A stretch of 64,000 nucleotides of DNA from Candidatus Obscuribacterales bacterium (GCA_019637435.1 JAHBVO010000001.1:1178001-1242000), one strand, 5' to 3'. Counted from the stretch's first letter, positions 9,053-18,467 are shown. Program-made: numbers and translations. The notes: generated by a model from the letters alone, not told the origin.

Positions 9053-9975
9053 TGTTCTTGGTGAAGAGCCAATTGTCTTTCTCTGATAACCGGAGCTTTT
9101 CGCAAATCCCAGATGATGCCCAGCTTTTCCATGAGCAGGAGGATGTAATAAGTGGTATCAATCTGCCACCACTTTAGACCCTGGCGCACCAGATTCGGAA
9201 AGCGGTGGTGATTGTTGTGCCACCCTTCCCCCATCGTCACGATCGCGAGGACGAAGTTGTTTTTACTATTGTCTGATAGCTCGAATTCTTTATAGCCGAA
9301 GATGTGCGCAAGTGAGTTTATCGCAGCTGTCGCATGAAAGAGGACTATCGTGCTGAGGAGTCCCCAGCTCACACACTGCCAACCTGATGTGCGCGTCGAT
9401 GGATAGAGACTGCCGACCATTTCACCAACAGCGTAGGTGAGAATACCCAGGAGAATTGGACAGAGCCAGTCGAATCTATTCAAAAACCTGAGTTCGGCGA
9501 ATTTGTTCAGATCCGAAACGCGGCTGTAGTCGGTCGGCATATTATTGTCACTGAGAATCCAGCCGATATGCGACCAGAAGAAGCCTTCTTGAACCGGCGA
9601 ATGGACATCGTTTTCCTCGTCGGAATACTTATGGTGTCTTCTGTGGTGCGCGGCCCACCACAGGGGACCTCGCTGCACGGACGTCGTGGCAAGTGCTCCG
9701 AAGATAAATTGCATTAGCCGTGAGGTTTTGTATGTCCTGTGTGAAAAATAGCGATGATAGAAGGCCGTTACGAAGAACATTCGTGAGACATACAGAAAGA
9801 CGGCAAGCCAGACTGAGAATGCGCTTGCGCCCGTCCACAGTACGGATAAGCTCGCGAGATGTAGGAGTACAAATGGCACTGCGCGACTTGGATTGACCGC
9901 GGCCTCTTTCTCAAGCACATTTTGTGCTCCTTCGGAAAAATAGTCAGCGTCAAGAAATTTCAGTGCGTTGTGCAT
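9049..9975 (-). CDS. Delta-9-type acyl-CoA/acyl-lipid desaturase
   Basis: A 308-residue membrane di-iron desaturase with the three histidine boxes: HRYFSH (74-79), HHRRHH (110-115) and HNNHHRF (about 255), set among hydrophobic helices. It inserts a cis double bond into a fatty acyl chain in the membrane, using O2 and an electron donor. It is the first gene of the operon and supplies the unsaturated chains that the downstream CFA-like methyltransferases need. The leader immediately upstream folds into a hairpin that contains the GGAAG ribosome site. Confidence 0.92.
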   Translation of the reverse strand: MHNALKFLDADYFSEGAQNVLEKEAAVNPSRAVPFVLLHLASLSVLWTGASAFSVWLAVFLYVSRMFFVTAFYHRYFSHRTYKTSRLMQFIFGALATTSVQRGPLWWAAHHRRHHKYSDEENDVHSPVQEGFFWSHIGWILSDNNMPTDYSRVSDLNKFAELRFLNRFDWLCPILLGILTYAVGEMVGSLYPSTRTSGWQCVSWGLLSTIVLFHATAAINSLAHIFGYKEFELSDNSKNNFVLAIVTMGEGWHNNHHRFPNLVRQGLKWWQIDTTYYILLLMEKLGIIWDLRKAPVIRERQLALHQEQ

Positions 9976-9976
9976 A

Positions 9977-10010
9977 TCGTTAGATCTTCCGTTGAAGATA
10001 ATCCTAACGA
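9977..10010 (-). promoter_or_regulatory. Leader hairpin sequestering the desaturase ribosome binding site
   Basis: On the minus strand the leader reads as two stacked helices. An outer 7-bp helix TCGTTAG/CTAACGA encloses an inner 6-bp helix ATCTTC/GAAGAT with loop AACG and a GATT bulge on the 5' side. The GGAAG Shine-Dalgarno lies in the loop edge and the inner 3' arm, 10 nt before the ATG at 9975. Translation of the operon's first gene would need the hairpin to open. Structure is seen; regulation is inferred. Confidence 0.55.
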
Positions 10011-10065
10011 AGCACGGTGAACATCAGGTAAATGCGCTGAAACCGTTTGGAGTTTTAGCGAAAAG

Positions 10066-10659
10066 TCAGTCCAGAAGAGTGAGCGAGGATATGAAACGAT
10101 CTGCCTCGTTCGATTTTACGAAGGCTGGTTTTCCGGTGACGACAAGAGCGTAAGAGGTTTTTCCGGAAGTGGTTCCTATTAAATAGGTACGCAGTCTAAA
10201 GACCGACTGATCGTTGCCGATGGTGCCTTCGACTTCGTTGCCGATACGAGTTGTCGCTCGGTCGCTGGAGCCGTAATATTCGATAGGTTTGGTGGTCGAA
10301 ACCTTTCCGTCGATTGATTTGACGATGCTCGCAGTGATTTCATCCAATCCGGTTTTGCTCTGTTCGGGCGTCATGAGCGTGCCGTGAGCGAGTCCGAAAA
10401 TCAACTCGTACGTTCCGCTCTCGTGTTTATACAGGTACTTGCGTTTCATTATGTCATCGGTCGCGACCTCGTCTCGCGGCCCGGGCATGTTGACTTGGAA
10501 CCCTGCGTGTTTCGGCTTGAAGGTCTCCAGTTGAGGGGTTCCGCCTGCGGGAGCCTGCATGCCGAGTACGTTTCGAAACGCCCTTGTGCAGCCCGAAGTG
10601 CTAAGCACTGTCGCGACTGAGAGCGTAACCAGAAGAGTCGAGCGCAAATGTTTCATCAA
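10066..10659 (-). CDS. Lipoprotein, PsbP-like pattern
   Basis: A 197-residue protein with a lipoprotein signal peptide (basic start, hydrophobic core, lipobox STSGC, Cys at about residue 24). The mature part has 'AGFQVNMPGPRDEV', 'TYELIFGLAHG', 'DRATTRIGNEVEG', 'FRLRTYLIGTTSGKTSYALVVTG' and a final 'ADRFISSLTL'. This layout recalls the PsbP/MOG1-like alpha-beta fold found in many cyanobacterial and planctomycete exported proteins, though that is a pattern match only. It lies 90 nt upstream of the lipid operon on the same strand and could be co-transcribed with it. Confidence 0.7.
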   Translation of the reverse strand: MMKHLRSTLLVTLSVATVLSTSGCTRAFRNVLGMQAPAGGTPQLETFKPKHAGFQVNMPGPRDEVATDDIMKRKYLYKHESGTYELIFGLAHGTLMTPEQSKTGLDEITASIVKSIDGKVSTTKPIEYYGSSDRATTRIGNEVEGTIGNDQSVFRLRTYLIGTTSGKTSYALVVTGKPAFVKSNEADRFISSLTLLD

Positions 10660-10735
10660 ACACCTACAGATTGCGGATGGCTATAATTCCAAACTTGTGA
10701 ACGCGAGATACAGTATTCTTTAGCGTTGAACCTAC

Positions 10736-11008
10736 CTACCCGAACACTTCTTTGAATCCCTCGACCCAGGGCATTATCTTGTCTATGCCGACCATAGCGA
10801 CAAATAGAAGCACCATTCCTGATACCATCAGGATTAGTCCAACGATTGCCCCGATAAGCCAAAGGCTGCCATCGGGGATGGTTCCATTAGACAAAGCGTA
10901 AGAAGCTTCGTGTACATTGTCCGAGGAGACTCGCGAATAACAGAACCATCCGCCGCCGAGGCCGCTCGCCAGGAGGATTGCGCCAATGAGCATTAATGCG
11001 GAATTCAT
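10736..11008 (-). CDS. Small two-helix membrane protein
   Basis: A 90-residue protein with hydrophobic segments at about residues 4-24 and 48-72, joined by a polar loop. No family was recognised. It follows the DUF3592-like gene by 33 nt and precedes the lipoprotein gene by 76 nt on the same strand, so the three may form one envelope-related transcription unit. Confidence 0.65.
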   Translation of the reverse strand: MNSALMLIGAILLASGLGGGWFCYSRVSSDNVHEASYALSNGTIPDGSLWLIGAIVGLILMVSGMVLLFVAMVGIDKIMPWVEGFKEVFG

Positions 11009-11041
11009 CGTTGTCTTTGACCTCCTTGCGAAACGACCAAC

Positions 11042-11776
11042 CTAATATTTTACGGCGCGTCTGCCACCATAAGGTTGAAGGTCTTCTTCTGTCGGTTTCG
11101 TTACCCACTGATGGAAGAACAAACCACCGGCTGCCGCGATTGCGATGATGATTGACCAGATGCCTGATTGTCTCATGCATTCGTAGCCCTTGATCATGTC
11201 CTTTTCTGTGACGGCGTCTTCAACGTCGCCGGCGCGATATTTGACCATCACGCGCGGTCTGACGATGTCCATTTGCTCTTCGCTGGGCGTCGCATTTTTG
11301 ATCATGGTGCCAAGGCTTTTGAATTTGACCTTGTTGTCTTCACCGTAATAGATGTGCTTTGTGATATCGTCCGGCGTTTTTTGCGGTGATTTGCGCTGCA
11401 ACTCGATGCTCTCCTTCATCATTGTGTCGAAGGAAACTTCTTCCTCTTCGTTGATCGCGTTGGGATCGTAGTCGCCTCGAGTTGCGAGACGGACGAACAT
11501 GAGACAAAGCGGCAGTTTGTCTTGCTTGACGTAGCGCTTGCCGTTGACCGTGTACGCGAATGTGATCGAAGGATCGCATAGCAAAATTTTTGGATAAGAA
11601 AACGGATTCAATACTTGGAAATCGACGCCCTCATCGCGTTTTACGATGCGACCTTCGACGGTGTTCCAATCTTTAGCCTTTTCGAATTTCTCATTGTACG
11701 AGCCTGCTGCAAGAATGAGCCAGACGCCGTACACCAAGAGGCAAAACATCAGGGGAAGAAATATTGATTTCAGCAC
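11042..11776 (-). CDS. DUF3592-like membrane protein
   Basis: A 244-residue protein with an N-terminal membrane segment (residues 3-25), a soluble beta-rich middle with 'WNTVEGRIVKRDEG', 'DPSITFAYTVNGKRYV' and 'RPRVMVKYRAGD', and a second membrane segment near residue 210. The two-helix bracket around a 'V.Y...P...' beta domain is the DUF3592 layout. An insert of about 70 residues rich in Glu/Lys in the middle is longer than usual. The function is unknown. Confidence 0.65.
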   Translation of the reverse strand: MLKSIFLPLMFCLLVYGVWLILAAGSYNEKFEKAKDWNTVEGRIVKRDEGVDFQVLNPFSYPKILLCDPSITFAYTVNGKRYVKQDKLPLCLMFVRLATRGDYDPNAINEEEEVSFDTMMKESIELQRKSPQKTPDDITKHIYYGEDNKVKFKSLGTMIKNATPSEEQMDIVRPRVMVKYRAGDVEDAVTEKDMIKGYECMRQSGIWSIIIAIAAAGGLFFHQWVTKPTEEDLQPYGGRRAVKY

Positions 11777-11810
11777 GATAGACTCTCAACTTTCAGGATT
11801 TACCTGCTGC

Positions 11811-11837
11811 AAAAAAGCGCCCTCGGCGATGAGGCGT
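11811..11837 (-). terminator. Terminator-like hairpin in the leader of the DUF3592-like gene
   Basis: On the minus strand CGCCTC-atcgcc-GAGGGCG forms a GC-rich stem followed by six T. It lies about 35 nt before the ATG at 11776, and no minus-strand gene precedes it, so it could act as an attenuator. It may instead reflect leftover sequence. Confidence 0.4.
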
Positions 11838-12100
11838 TCGCTCTTTCGATTTTTGTGTAAACTCAAGCACAGTGCAATTTCAACCATGATACCTTAACGC
11901 TTCTTGACAACATTCCCGTTTTAAACTTCCCTTAGCGTTTTGAGGTTGCTTGAGTAGCCTGAAATTGCTGGTGTTTTTGCCCGAAACTTTTGAGACACAC
12001 AGCTTCCCGGTTTTTCTGCTTTTCTTTGAAACTTACAAGGAGCGCGGCACAAACTTTTGATATTGTTGGAGGCGGGGGCGCAGGTTTATTGGAGGGCTTC
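11838..12100. other. Divergent intergenic region
   Basis: With the hairpin above, this is the 324-nt gap between the divergent DUF3592-like and CDF genes. A TTGACA is present near 11904 on the plus strand, but no convincing -10 sits at 16-18 nt from it. The CDF gene's GGAGGG ribosome site is at 12091-12096. Nothing else was recognised. Confidence 0.4.
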
Positions 12101-13020
12101 ATGTCCGGCGAACATTCTCATAGCCATGGCGACTTCAATGAGTTGCGCAAGAAAAGCAAGTCGTCACTAGTGATGGTGCTTATACTCACCACCGCCTATA
12201 TGGTGGTAGAAGTGGTGGCAGGATTCTTTACCGGAAGTCTGGCGTTGATTGCAGACGCCGGTCATATGCTCGGCGACATCGCTGCTCTGTTATTGGCTGT
12301 GATTGCTGTTTGGTTCGCTGGAAAAACTCCCAGCGTGCAGAAGACCTATGGCTACTACAGAACTGAAATTCTTGCTGCTCTATTGAACGGCGTGGTGCTC
12401 GTGGGGCTCTCCTTCTACATTCTGTTTGAGGCGTATGAGCGTTTGTCGCAGCCGCCGGAGGTTCTTGGTGGGCCAATGCTTGCCGTCGCTGTCGGTGGGC
12501 TTGTGGTCAATTTGATAGCGGTTAAAGTTCTGACCGGTTCATCCGAGAATTCTTTGAACGCGAAAGCGGCTTATCTTGAAGTCCTTGGCGATCTGCTCGG
12601 CTCGGTCGCTGTGATTATCGCCAGTTTGATCATAATGTTTACTGATTGGAAGCTGGCAGATCCGATTGTTTCCGGACTGATCGGCATAATGATTTTGCCT
12701 CGGACGTGGACCTTGATTCGAGAGTGCATTCACATATTAATGGAAGGCACTCCGGCGCACGTCGATTTGGAAAAGTTGCGAGATAAGTTGAGTTCGGTGA
12801 GCGGCGTGAAAAATGTTCATGACCTTCACGTGTGGACAATCACATCTGGCCGTGATGCAATTTCTGCTCATGTTCTTATTGATGAAACACGACCACCGGA
12901 CGATGTCTTGCGTGAGGTTACTTCCATCGCTCTCTCTGAATTCAATCTACCGCATTCGACTTTGCAGGTCGAACAGAATGAGTGCAAATCGGAGCCCTGG
13001 GATCGCGAGCACGAGACTCA

Positions 13021-13024
<4 letters not shown>
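12101..13024 (+). CDS. Cation diffusion facilitator (CzcD-like metal efflux)
   Basis: A 307-residue exporter of divalent metals (Zn, Cd, Co class) by proton antiport, with six membrane helices and a C-terminal cytoplasmic domain. A His-rich N-terminus (HSHSH), the TM2 motif 'LIADAGHMLGD' and the C-terminal 'VHDLHVWTI' identify the family. In TM5 the usual His of 'H-V-L-G-D' is Glu (YLEVLGDLLGS), a variant that may alter metal preference. ATG 12101 is chosen for the GGAGGG 4 nt upstream; the frame opens earlier at 11990. Its stop overlaps that of the convergent MFS gene in a shared CTAG. Confidence 0.93.
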
Positions 13025-14727
<1,703 letters not shown>

Positions 14728-14812
14728 TTATGATGATTCCTGGTCGAGTGGGCGAGCGAAAGCAACGCCTCTTAGGCGCGGTCTTTCCAAAGATGTTGCT
14801 CTTGTGTTGGGG

Positions 14813-15454
14813 CTACTTTCTCTTAGGACCTCTAAGTCCGTTCAAAATTAGATGCAAAAATGTGTCAACCTCAGTGTCGAATACCTTTCGGTCTGGTCGC
14901 CCTTCCTGGGGGACAGCTAGAGTTCTGTCGTATGGTGGCAGATAGGCTCCGAGCATCGTGGCGATCACTTCCGTTTGAAGAGTGGTATCGGTGTCCTTTG
15001 AAATTTCGCCTTCGCCAAGTGCTGCGTCAAGGAAGGATTGAATTACGTTTTTCATTTCGGCGAACTTGTGATGGGCGCGGCTTCGAATTCGCGCGCTCAC
15101 ATAAACCAGAGTGTCAGGCGTTCGGACACTGCTGGACTCTTCGTATACCGAGCCGACGAACTTTTTCAATGTGGTTTGAAGCGCCGGAAGAAAATCAGAA
15201 TCTGTTTTTTCCAGAATGCTGCGCATCATTTTAACCATGCTAGCGCAGTGGCTTTCGCATATCGTGAGAAGGATATCTTCTTTGTTTGGAAACACCGTAT
15301 ATAGTGTCGCCTTACTCATAGGAACGGCACGAGCAATCTCTTCCATTGTGGTTTTCTCGAAACCGTTTTCGTGAAACAGTTTGCGTGCTGCATCGACAAT
15401 CTTTTCGATTTTTGCTTCGGCTTTGGAATCGGTCTTTGTTTCGGCTGGGACCAT
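14813..15454 (-). CDS. TetR family transcriptional regulator
   Basis: A 213-residue repressor. The N-terminal helix-turn-helix 'IVDAARKLFHENGFEKTTMEEIA' through 'MSKATLYTVFPNKEDIL' (residues about 18-65) is a textbook TetR DNA-binding domain. The rest is an alpha-helical ligand/dimerisation domain. It sits directly upstream of the DHA2 efflux pump on the same strand. Palindromic sites in its own upstream region (15519-15562) suggest autoregulation of a tetR-efflux operon. Confidence 0.92.
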   Translation of the reverse strand: MVPAETKTDSKAEAKIEKIVDAARKLFHENGFEKTTMEEIARAVPMSKATLYTVFPNKEDILLTICESHCASMVKMMRSILEKTDSDFLPALQTTLKKFVGSVYEESSSVRTPDTLVYVSARIRSRAHHKFAEMKNVIQSFLDAALGEGEISKDTDTTLQTEVIATMLGAYLPPYDRTLAVPQEGRPDRKVFDTEVDTFLHLILNGLRGPKRK

Positions 15455-15483
15455 TGTTTTCCTCCGGAGGCAAACGCGCTGCG

Positions 15484-15504
15484 CTGGGAGCGCGTAGCTC
15501 CCAG
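15484..15504 (-). promoter_or_regulatory. Leader hairpin of tetR
   Basis: An 8-bp perfect stem CTGGGAGC/GCTCCCAG with a 5-nt loop lies about 30 nt upstream of the tetR ATG. There is no T-run, so it is not a terminator. It may affect mRNA stability or translation. Confidence 0.4.
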
Positions 15505-15518
15505 GCGGTTTTCTGACT

Positions 15519-15562
15519 TTTACTATAGTAAACGATTGAACGATTTTTGTTTAGTCGTTCAA
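15519..15562. promoter_or_regulatory. Candidate TetR operators
   Basis: Two palindromes stand side by side: TTTACTATAGTAAA (15519-15532), perfect over 14 bp, and TTGAACGA...TCGTTCAA (15536-15543 / 15555-15562), perfect 8-bp arms with an 11-nt spacer. They lie upstream of tetR, where an autoregulatory operator is expected. Confidence 0.5.
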
Positions 15563-15865
15563 TATTAAATCGGCATAAATCAGCGATCTCCTCTGTCGTC
15601 TGTGCCTCCGCTGTCGCCTGTACCTACTCCGCGGCGCTGTCTAATGCTGCCAGCGGAATAGTGGAGAGCGAAGAATGAGTGGTGGAGTGTGTGTGTCGAA
15701 ACCGTCAATAAAGAGGATTAGGCAAACAGTTGTCGAGTGATTCTCGGTCCGGTGAATTTGCTCGACGTTTGGAGTTGTCTTGGCTCGGCGTTTGGAGTTG
15801 AATTCGCTGACTGGCACGGCGCTTTCAGTGTTTTGTAGTTTGGGCGACGAAACCCCTAAAAACTC
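15563..15865. other. Intergenic stretch without a gene
   Basis: No coding frame is convincing on either strand. One near-perfect 17-nt direct repeat (CTCGACGTTTGGAGTTG, second copy CTCGGCG...) occurs around 15762-15803. The stretch separates tetR from the first RNA unit. Confidence 0.4.
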
Positions 15866-15894
15866 TGGACGACCGTCGAAAACTTAGATATGAT
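15866..15894 (+). promoter_or_regulatory. Promoter of RNA unit 1
   Basis: -35 TGGACG (15866-15871), 17-nt spacer, -10 TATGAT (15889-15894). The sequence shared with unit 2 becomes continuous from GATACC at 15902, eight bases after the -10, where a start site is expected. Confidence 0.6.
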
Positions 15895-15901
15895 TGATAT
15901 T

Positions 15902-16488
15902 GATACCAATAACAGATGCACAGGACTACCGGCGGTGGTCCACAACAATTGTCTGGGACGAGGCGTTTAGACCCTCGTTAATAGGTAGAAATTGAGCGGA
16001 GATTGCACGGCAACCTCCGTTGATGGTGGCGCATTTAGTACCACTGCAACGGGTTGTCGGCTTTGGCTTGAGCGGCTATCCATGCGGTTCTTCGCCGAAT
16101 TGGGTGTGGCGGTGCTGTGACTGTTCTGGCTCACAATTGGCTTGTAGTTCCGGCTTTCTGTCGCTTGTCAATGATGTGTTTATGCTGATGAATAGCTGCT
16201 CTTGTTGTCCGCAAAAAAAGTTTCTTAAAACAAAAAAGGGGTACTTCCGCGCGGTGAACTCTGTTGGTATATTAGTAAATGAAGACGGTGAGTGACTTGA
16301 AACGAAGCCACTTTGAGCCGAGGGGCAATGCGGAAACGGCAGGTTGGCGCCCAACCGGATACGACAGCAAGCAGCCCGCTAAGCGTGAAGGACTAGCTGA
16401 AGCGCTTTGAAATACTGAGCCTGTGCAACAGGCAGCTAGACGGTAGCTTGAACACCACTGCAACGCAAGTTGGGTGGTGTTTTTGTTT
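15902..16488 (+). ncRNA. Large structured non-coding RNA, unit 1 (about 587 nt)
   Basis: No protein frame is supported. The unit has a 5' domain (about 15902-16085), a variable linker ending in an A-rich tract, and a 3' domain (16281-16450) followed by an intrinsic terminator. Compared with unit 2, helices keep pairing while bases change: GGACUACC/GGUGGUCC becomes GGACUGCC/GGCGGUCC, and GACGAGG/CCUCGUU becomes AACGGG/CCCGUU. In the 3' domain AAGCG/CGCUU becomes AAACG/CGUUU. The size is in the range of OLE, ROOL and GOLLD RNAs, but no known family was recognised. Confidence 0.75.
16451..16488 (+). terminator. Intrinsic terminator of RNA unit 1
   Basis: CACCAC/GUGGUG outer stem around an inner CAAC-GCAA-GUUG hairpin, followed by TTTTTGTTT. 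Confidence 0.85.
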
Positions 16489-16533
16489 GCGGATCTTTCT
16501 CAAAAAATATGGTGCCAAGATGTGCAAAAGTCG

Positions 16534-16562
16534 TTTACCAGCGGCTTGTTGTTGGGTATGAT
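16534..16562 (+). promoter_or_regulatory. Promoter of RNA unit 2
   Basis: -35 TTTACC (16534-16539), 17-nt spacer, -10 TATGAT (16557-16562). GATACC, the start of the shared RNA, begins at 16570 with the same spacing as in unit 1. Confidence 0.6.
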
Positions 16563-16569
16563 AGTTATT

Positions 16570-17159
16570 GATACCAATAACAGATGCACCGGACTGCCTG
16601 CGGCGGTCCAAAACAATTGTCTGGAACGGGCATTCTAAATCCCGTTGAAATAGGTAGAAATTGAGCGGAGTTTGCACGGCAATCTCTGTCGATAGTGGCG
16701 CATTTAGTACCACTATGACGGGTTGTCGGCTTTGTGTTGTCTGGCTTTCTATGCGGCTCTCGAAGATCTGTGGTGTTGAATGCGGTGCGTGTTTATTGTG
16801 TCAGTACTGTGCTGTAGTTCAAGCGATTGAAGGACCTGGTGGAATCGTAGAGGCGCATGAGTAGCTGCATCTCACTAGGTAGAAAAAGTTTTTCAAAAAC
16901 AAAAAAAGGGGGTCTTCCCATGTGCATGATTCGTTGATATAGTTATAAATGAAGACGGTGAGTGACCTGAAACGAGGTCACGTTGAGCCGAGGGGCAATG
17001 CGGAAACGGCAGGTTGGCGCCCAACCGGATACGACAGCAAGCAGCCCGCTAAACGTGAAGGACTAGCTGAAGCGTTTTGAAATACTGAGCCTGTGCAACA
17101 GGCAGCTAGACAGTAGCTAAAGCACCGCTGCAACGCAAGTTGGGTGGTGTTTTTGTTTT
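16570..17159 (+). ncRNA. Large structured non-coding RNA, unit 2 (about 590 nt)
   Basis: A second complete copy, 668 bp downstream of the first and nearly equal in length. 5' domain 16570-16755, divergent linker with a conserved AUGAGUAGCUG and A-rich tract, 3' domain from 16951. The 3' domain opens with a hairpin whose stem is perfect here (GUGACCU/AGGUCAC around GAAACG) and is re-paired differently in the third copy (GCGACUU/AGGUCGC). The linker differs strongly between units while both end domains are conserved, as expected for an RNA under structural rather than coding selection. Confidence 0.75.
17121..17159 (+). terminator. Intrinsic terminator of RNA unit 2
   Basis: CACCGC/GUGGUG stem (one G-U pair replaces A-U of unit 1) around CAAC-GCAA-GUUG, then TTTTTGTTTT. 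Confidence 0.85.
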
Positions 17160-17437
17160 GGAAGTTTTATTGAGAGTGTTTACAAGTCACCGCTGACGGT
17201 GCGTGCTGCCAGGTGTGATGGGTTGCGCCGTTTGGCTTGCGGAGCGCTTCTTTGCAGGCTGGTTGGTTGCGAGCGAAAAAGTTCGAGCAGCAATACTAGT
17301 TGGTGGTTCAATGGATGTTTAGAAGTCCGAGTGTCGGAAACGCTTATGAATAGCTGTGAAGCAAGGCTCTAAAAATATTTCTGAAAACAAAAAAGGGGGT
17401 CTTCCCACATGCATGATTCGTTGATATAGTTATAAAT

Positions 17438-17647
17438 GAAGACGGTGAGCGACTTGAAACGAGGTCGCTTTGAGCCGAGGGGCAATGCGGAAACAGCAGG
17501 TTGGCGCCCAACCGGATACGACAGCAAGCAGCCCGCTTAGCGTGAAGGACTAGCTGAAGCGCTTCGAAATACTGAGCCTGTGCAACAGGCAGCTAGACGG
17601 TAGCTTAAGCACCACGGCAACGCAAGTTGAGTGGTGTTTTTGTTTTG
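17438..17647 (+). ncRNA. Third copy of the 3' domain of the structured RNA
   Basis: Only the 3' domain and terminator, about 90% identical to the other two. The A-rich linker (AAAACAAAAAAGGGGG) and AUGAAUAGCUG precede it, but the 279 nt after the unit 2 terminator do not contain the 5' domain. A TTGATA-TAGTTATAAAT element sits just upstream of the 3' domain in copies 2 and 3 and might be a separate promoter. The true 5' end is unknown. Confidence 0.6.
17609..17647 (+). terminator. Intrinsic terminator of the third copy
   Basis: GCACCAC...GUGGUGU stem around CAAC-GCAA-GUUG, then TTTTTGTTTT. Confidence 0.85.
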
Positions 17648-17671
17648 TCAGATCTTTTGTTCGGCGGAGTT

Positions 17672-17768
17672 TTCGTATCGCGATATTGTTCGTGGCTGCG
17701 GAGTTCGCGTTCGCGACATTGTTAGTGTCGGCGGGTTCGTGTCCGCGACATTGTTCTTGGCTGCGGAG
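17672..17768 (+). repeat. Imperfect 32-33 bp tandem repeat
   Basis: Three units start at 17672, 17704 and 17736, each with CGCGAYATTGTT at its centre and GGCTGCGGAG or a variant at its end; a fourth partial unit follows. It lies directly after the last RNA terminator. There is no coding frame on the plus strand. Confidence 0.6.
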
Positions 17769-17996
17769 TTTTCGTGTTAGCAAGGATTATGTTTGCAGCG
17801 AGCTTCGTTTCTGAGTACTTATATATAGGAAGACGATCCAATCGTTTTTCCTCCAGTCGACCATGTACGAGCTCATGAAATTCGCTTCGATTTCCAAACT
17901 TTGGAGAGTGCTAAGATCCGCGCAACAAGCCGGTTCGAGTCTCTAATCAGTGGCGACTTTGTATATCTGTTTTCTATATTCGTTGAGGGTAAATAC

Positions 17997-18467
17997 ATGA
18001 CGGACAAACTTCAAGTGAAAGTCGAGCGACTCGCGCACTGCAAAGAACTCCCTCGCTACGCCACTCCTGGCTCTGCCGGCATGGACTTGACCTTTGCCTC
18101 AGACGAGCCAATCACTGTAGAGCCGGGAAAACGCGCCAAACTCGCCACTGGCATCAAGCTTGAAATCCCGTTCGGCTATGAAGCGCAGATTCGTCCGCGC
18201 TCCGGTCTTGCCGCAAAGGCGGGCATCAGCCTCACAAATTGCGTTGGCACCATCGATAGCGACTACCGCGGCGAAGTAATGGTTTTGATCATCAATCATG
18301 GCGAAGAACCTTACACATTCAGTCCTGGAGAGCGTATTGCCCAGATGGTGATTGTGCCGGTTCCGGTAATCGAACTTGTCCAGGTTGACCAAGTCGCAGA
18401 CACTGAGCGGGGCGAAGGCGGTTTCGGTTCCACCGGCAAAACCGCTCTTGCCGCCAGCGGCGCTTAA
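17997..18467 (+). CDS. dut: dUTP diphosphatase
   Basis: A 156-residue trimeric dUTPase that hydrolyses dUTP to dUMP and PPi, keeping uracil out of DNA and supplying dUMP. All five motifs are present in order: PGSAGMDL, PRSGLA, GTIDSDYRGE, RIAQMV and the C-terminal RGEGGFGSTG. ATG 17997 is chosen for GAGGG 7-11 nt upstream; the frame continues upstream without support. A short acid-free Ala/Ser tail follows motif 5. dapB begins 96 nt downstream. Confidence 0.95.
   Translation: MTDKLQVKVERLAHCKELPRYATPGSAGMDLTFASDEPITVEPGKRAKLATGIKLEIPFGYEAQIRPRSGLAAKAGISLTNCVGTIDSDYRGEVMVLIINHGEEPYTFSPGERIAQMVIVPVPVIELVQVDQVADTERGEGGFGSTGKTALAASGA

Noticed and set aside
16310..16345. Resemblance of GAGCCG...GGAAACGGC to group II intron domain V
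   Set aside because: The 34-nt domain V fold does not form, and no intron reverse transcriptase or splice-site context is present.
16020..16864. Plus-strand reading frames of 67-91 codons inside the RNA units
   Set aside because: They differ completely between the two units, and their sequence is explained by conserved RNA helices.
16281..17647. Three near-identical blocks as a CRISPR array or insertion sequence
   Set aside because: Blocks are over 200 nt, unevenly spaced, end in terminators, have no target duplication and no transposase or cas gene nearby.
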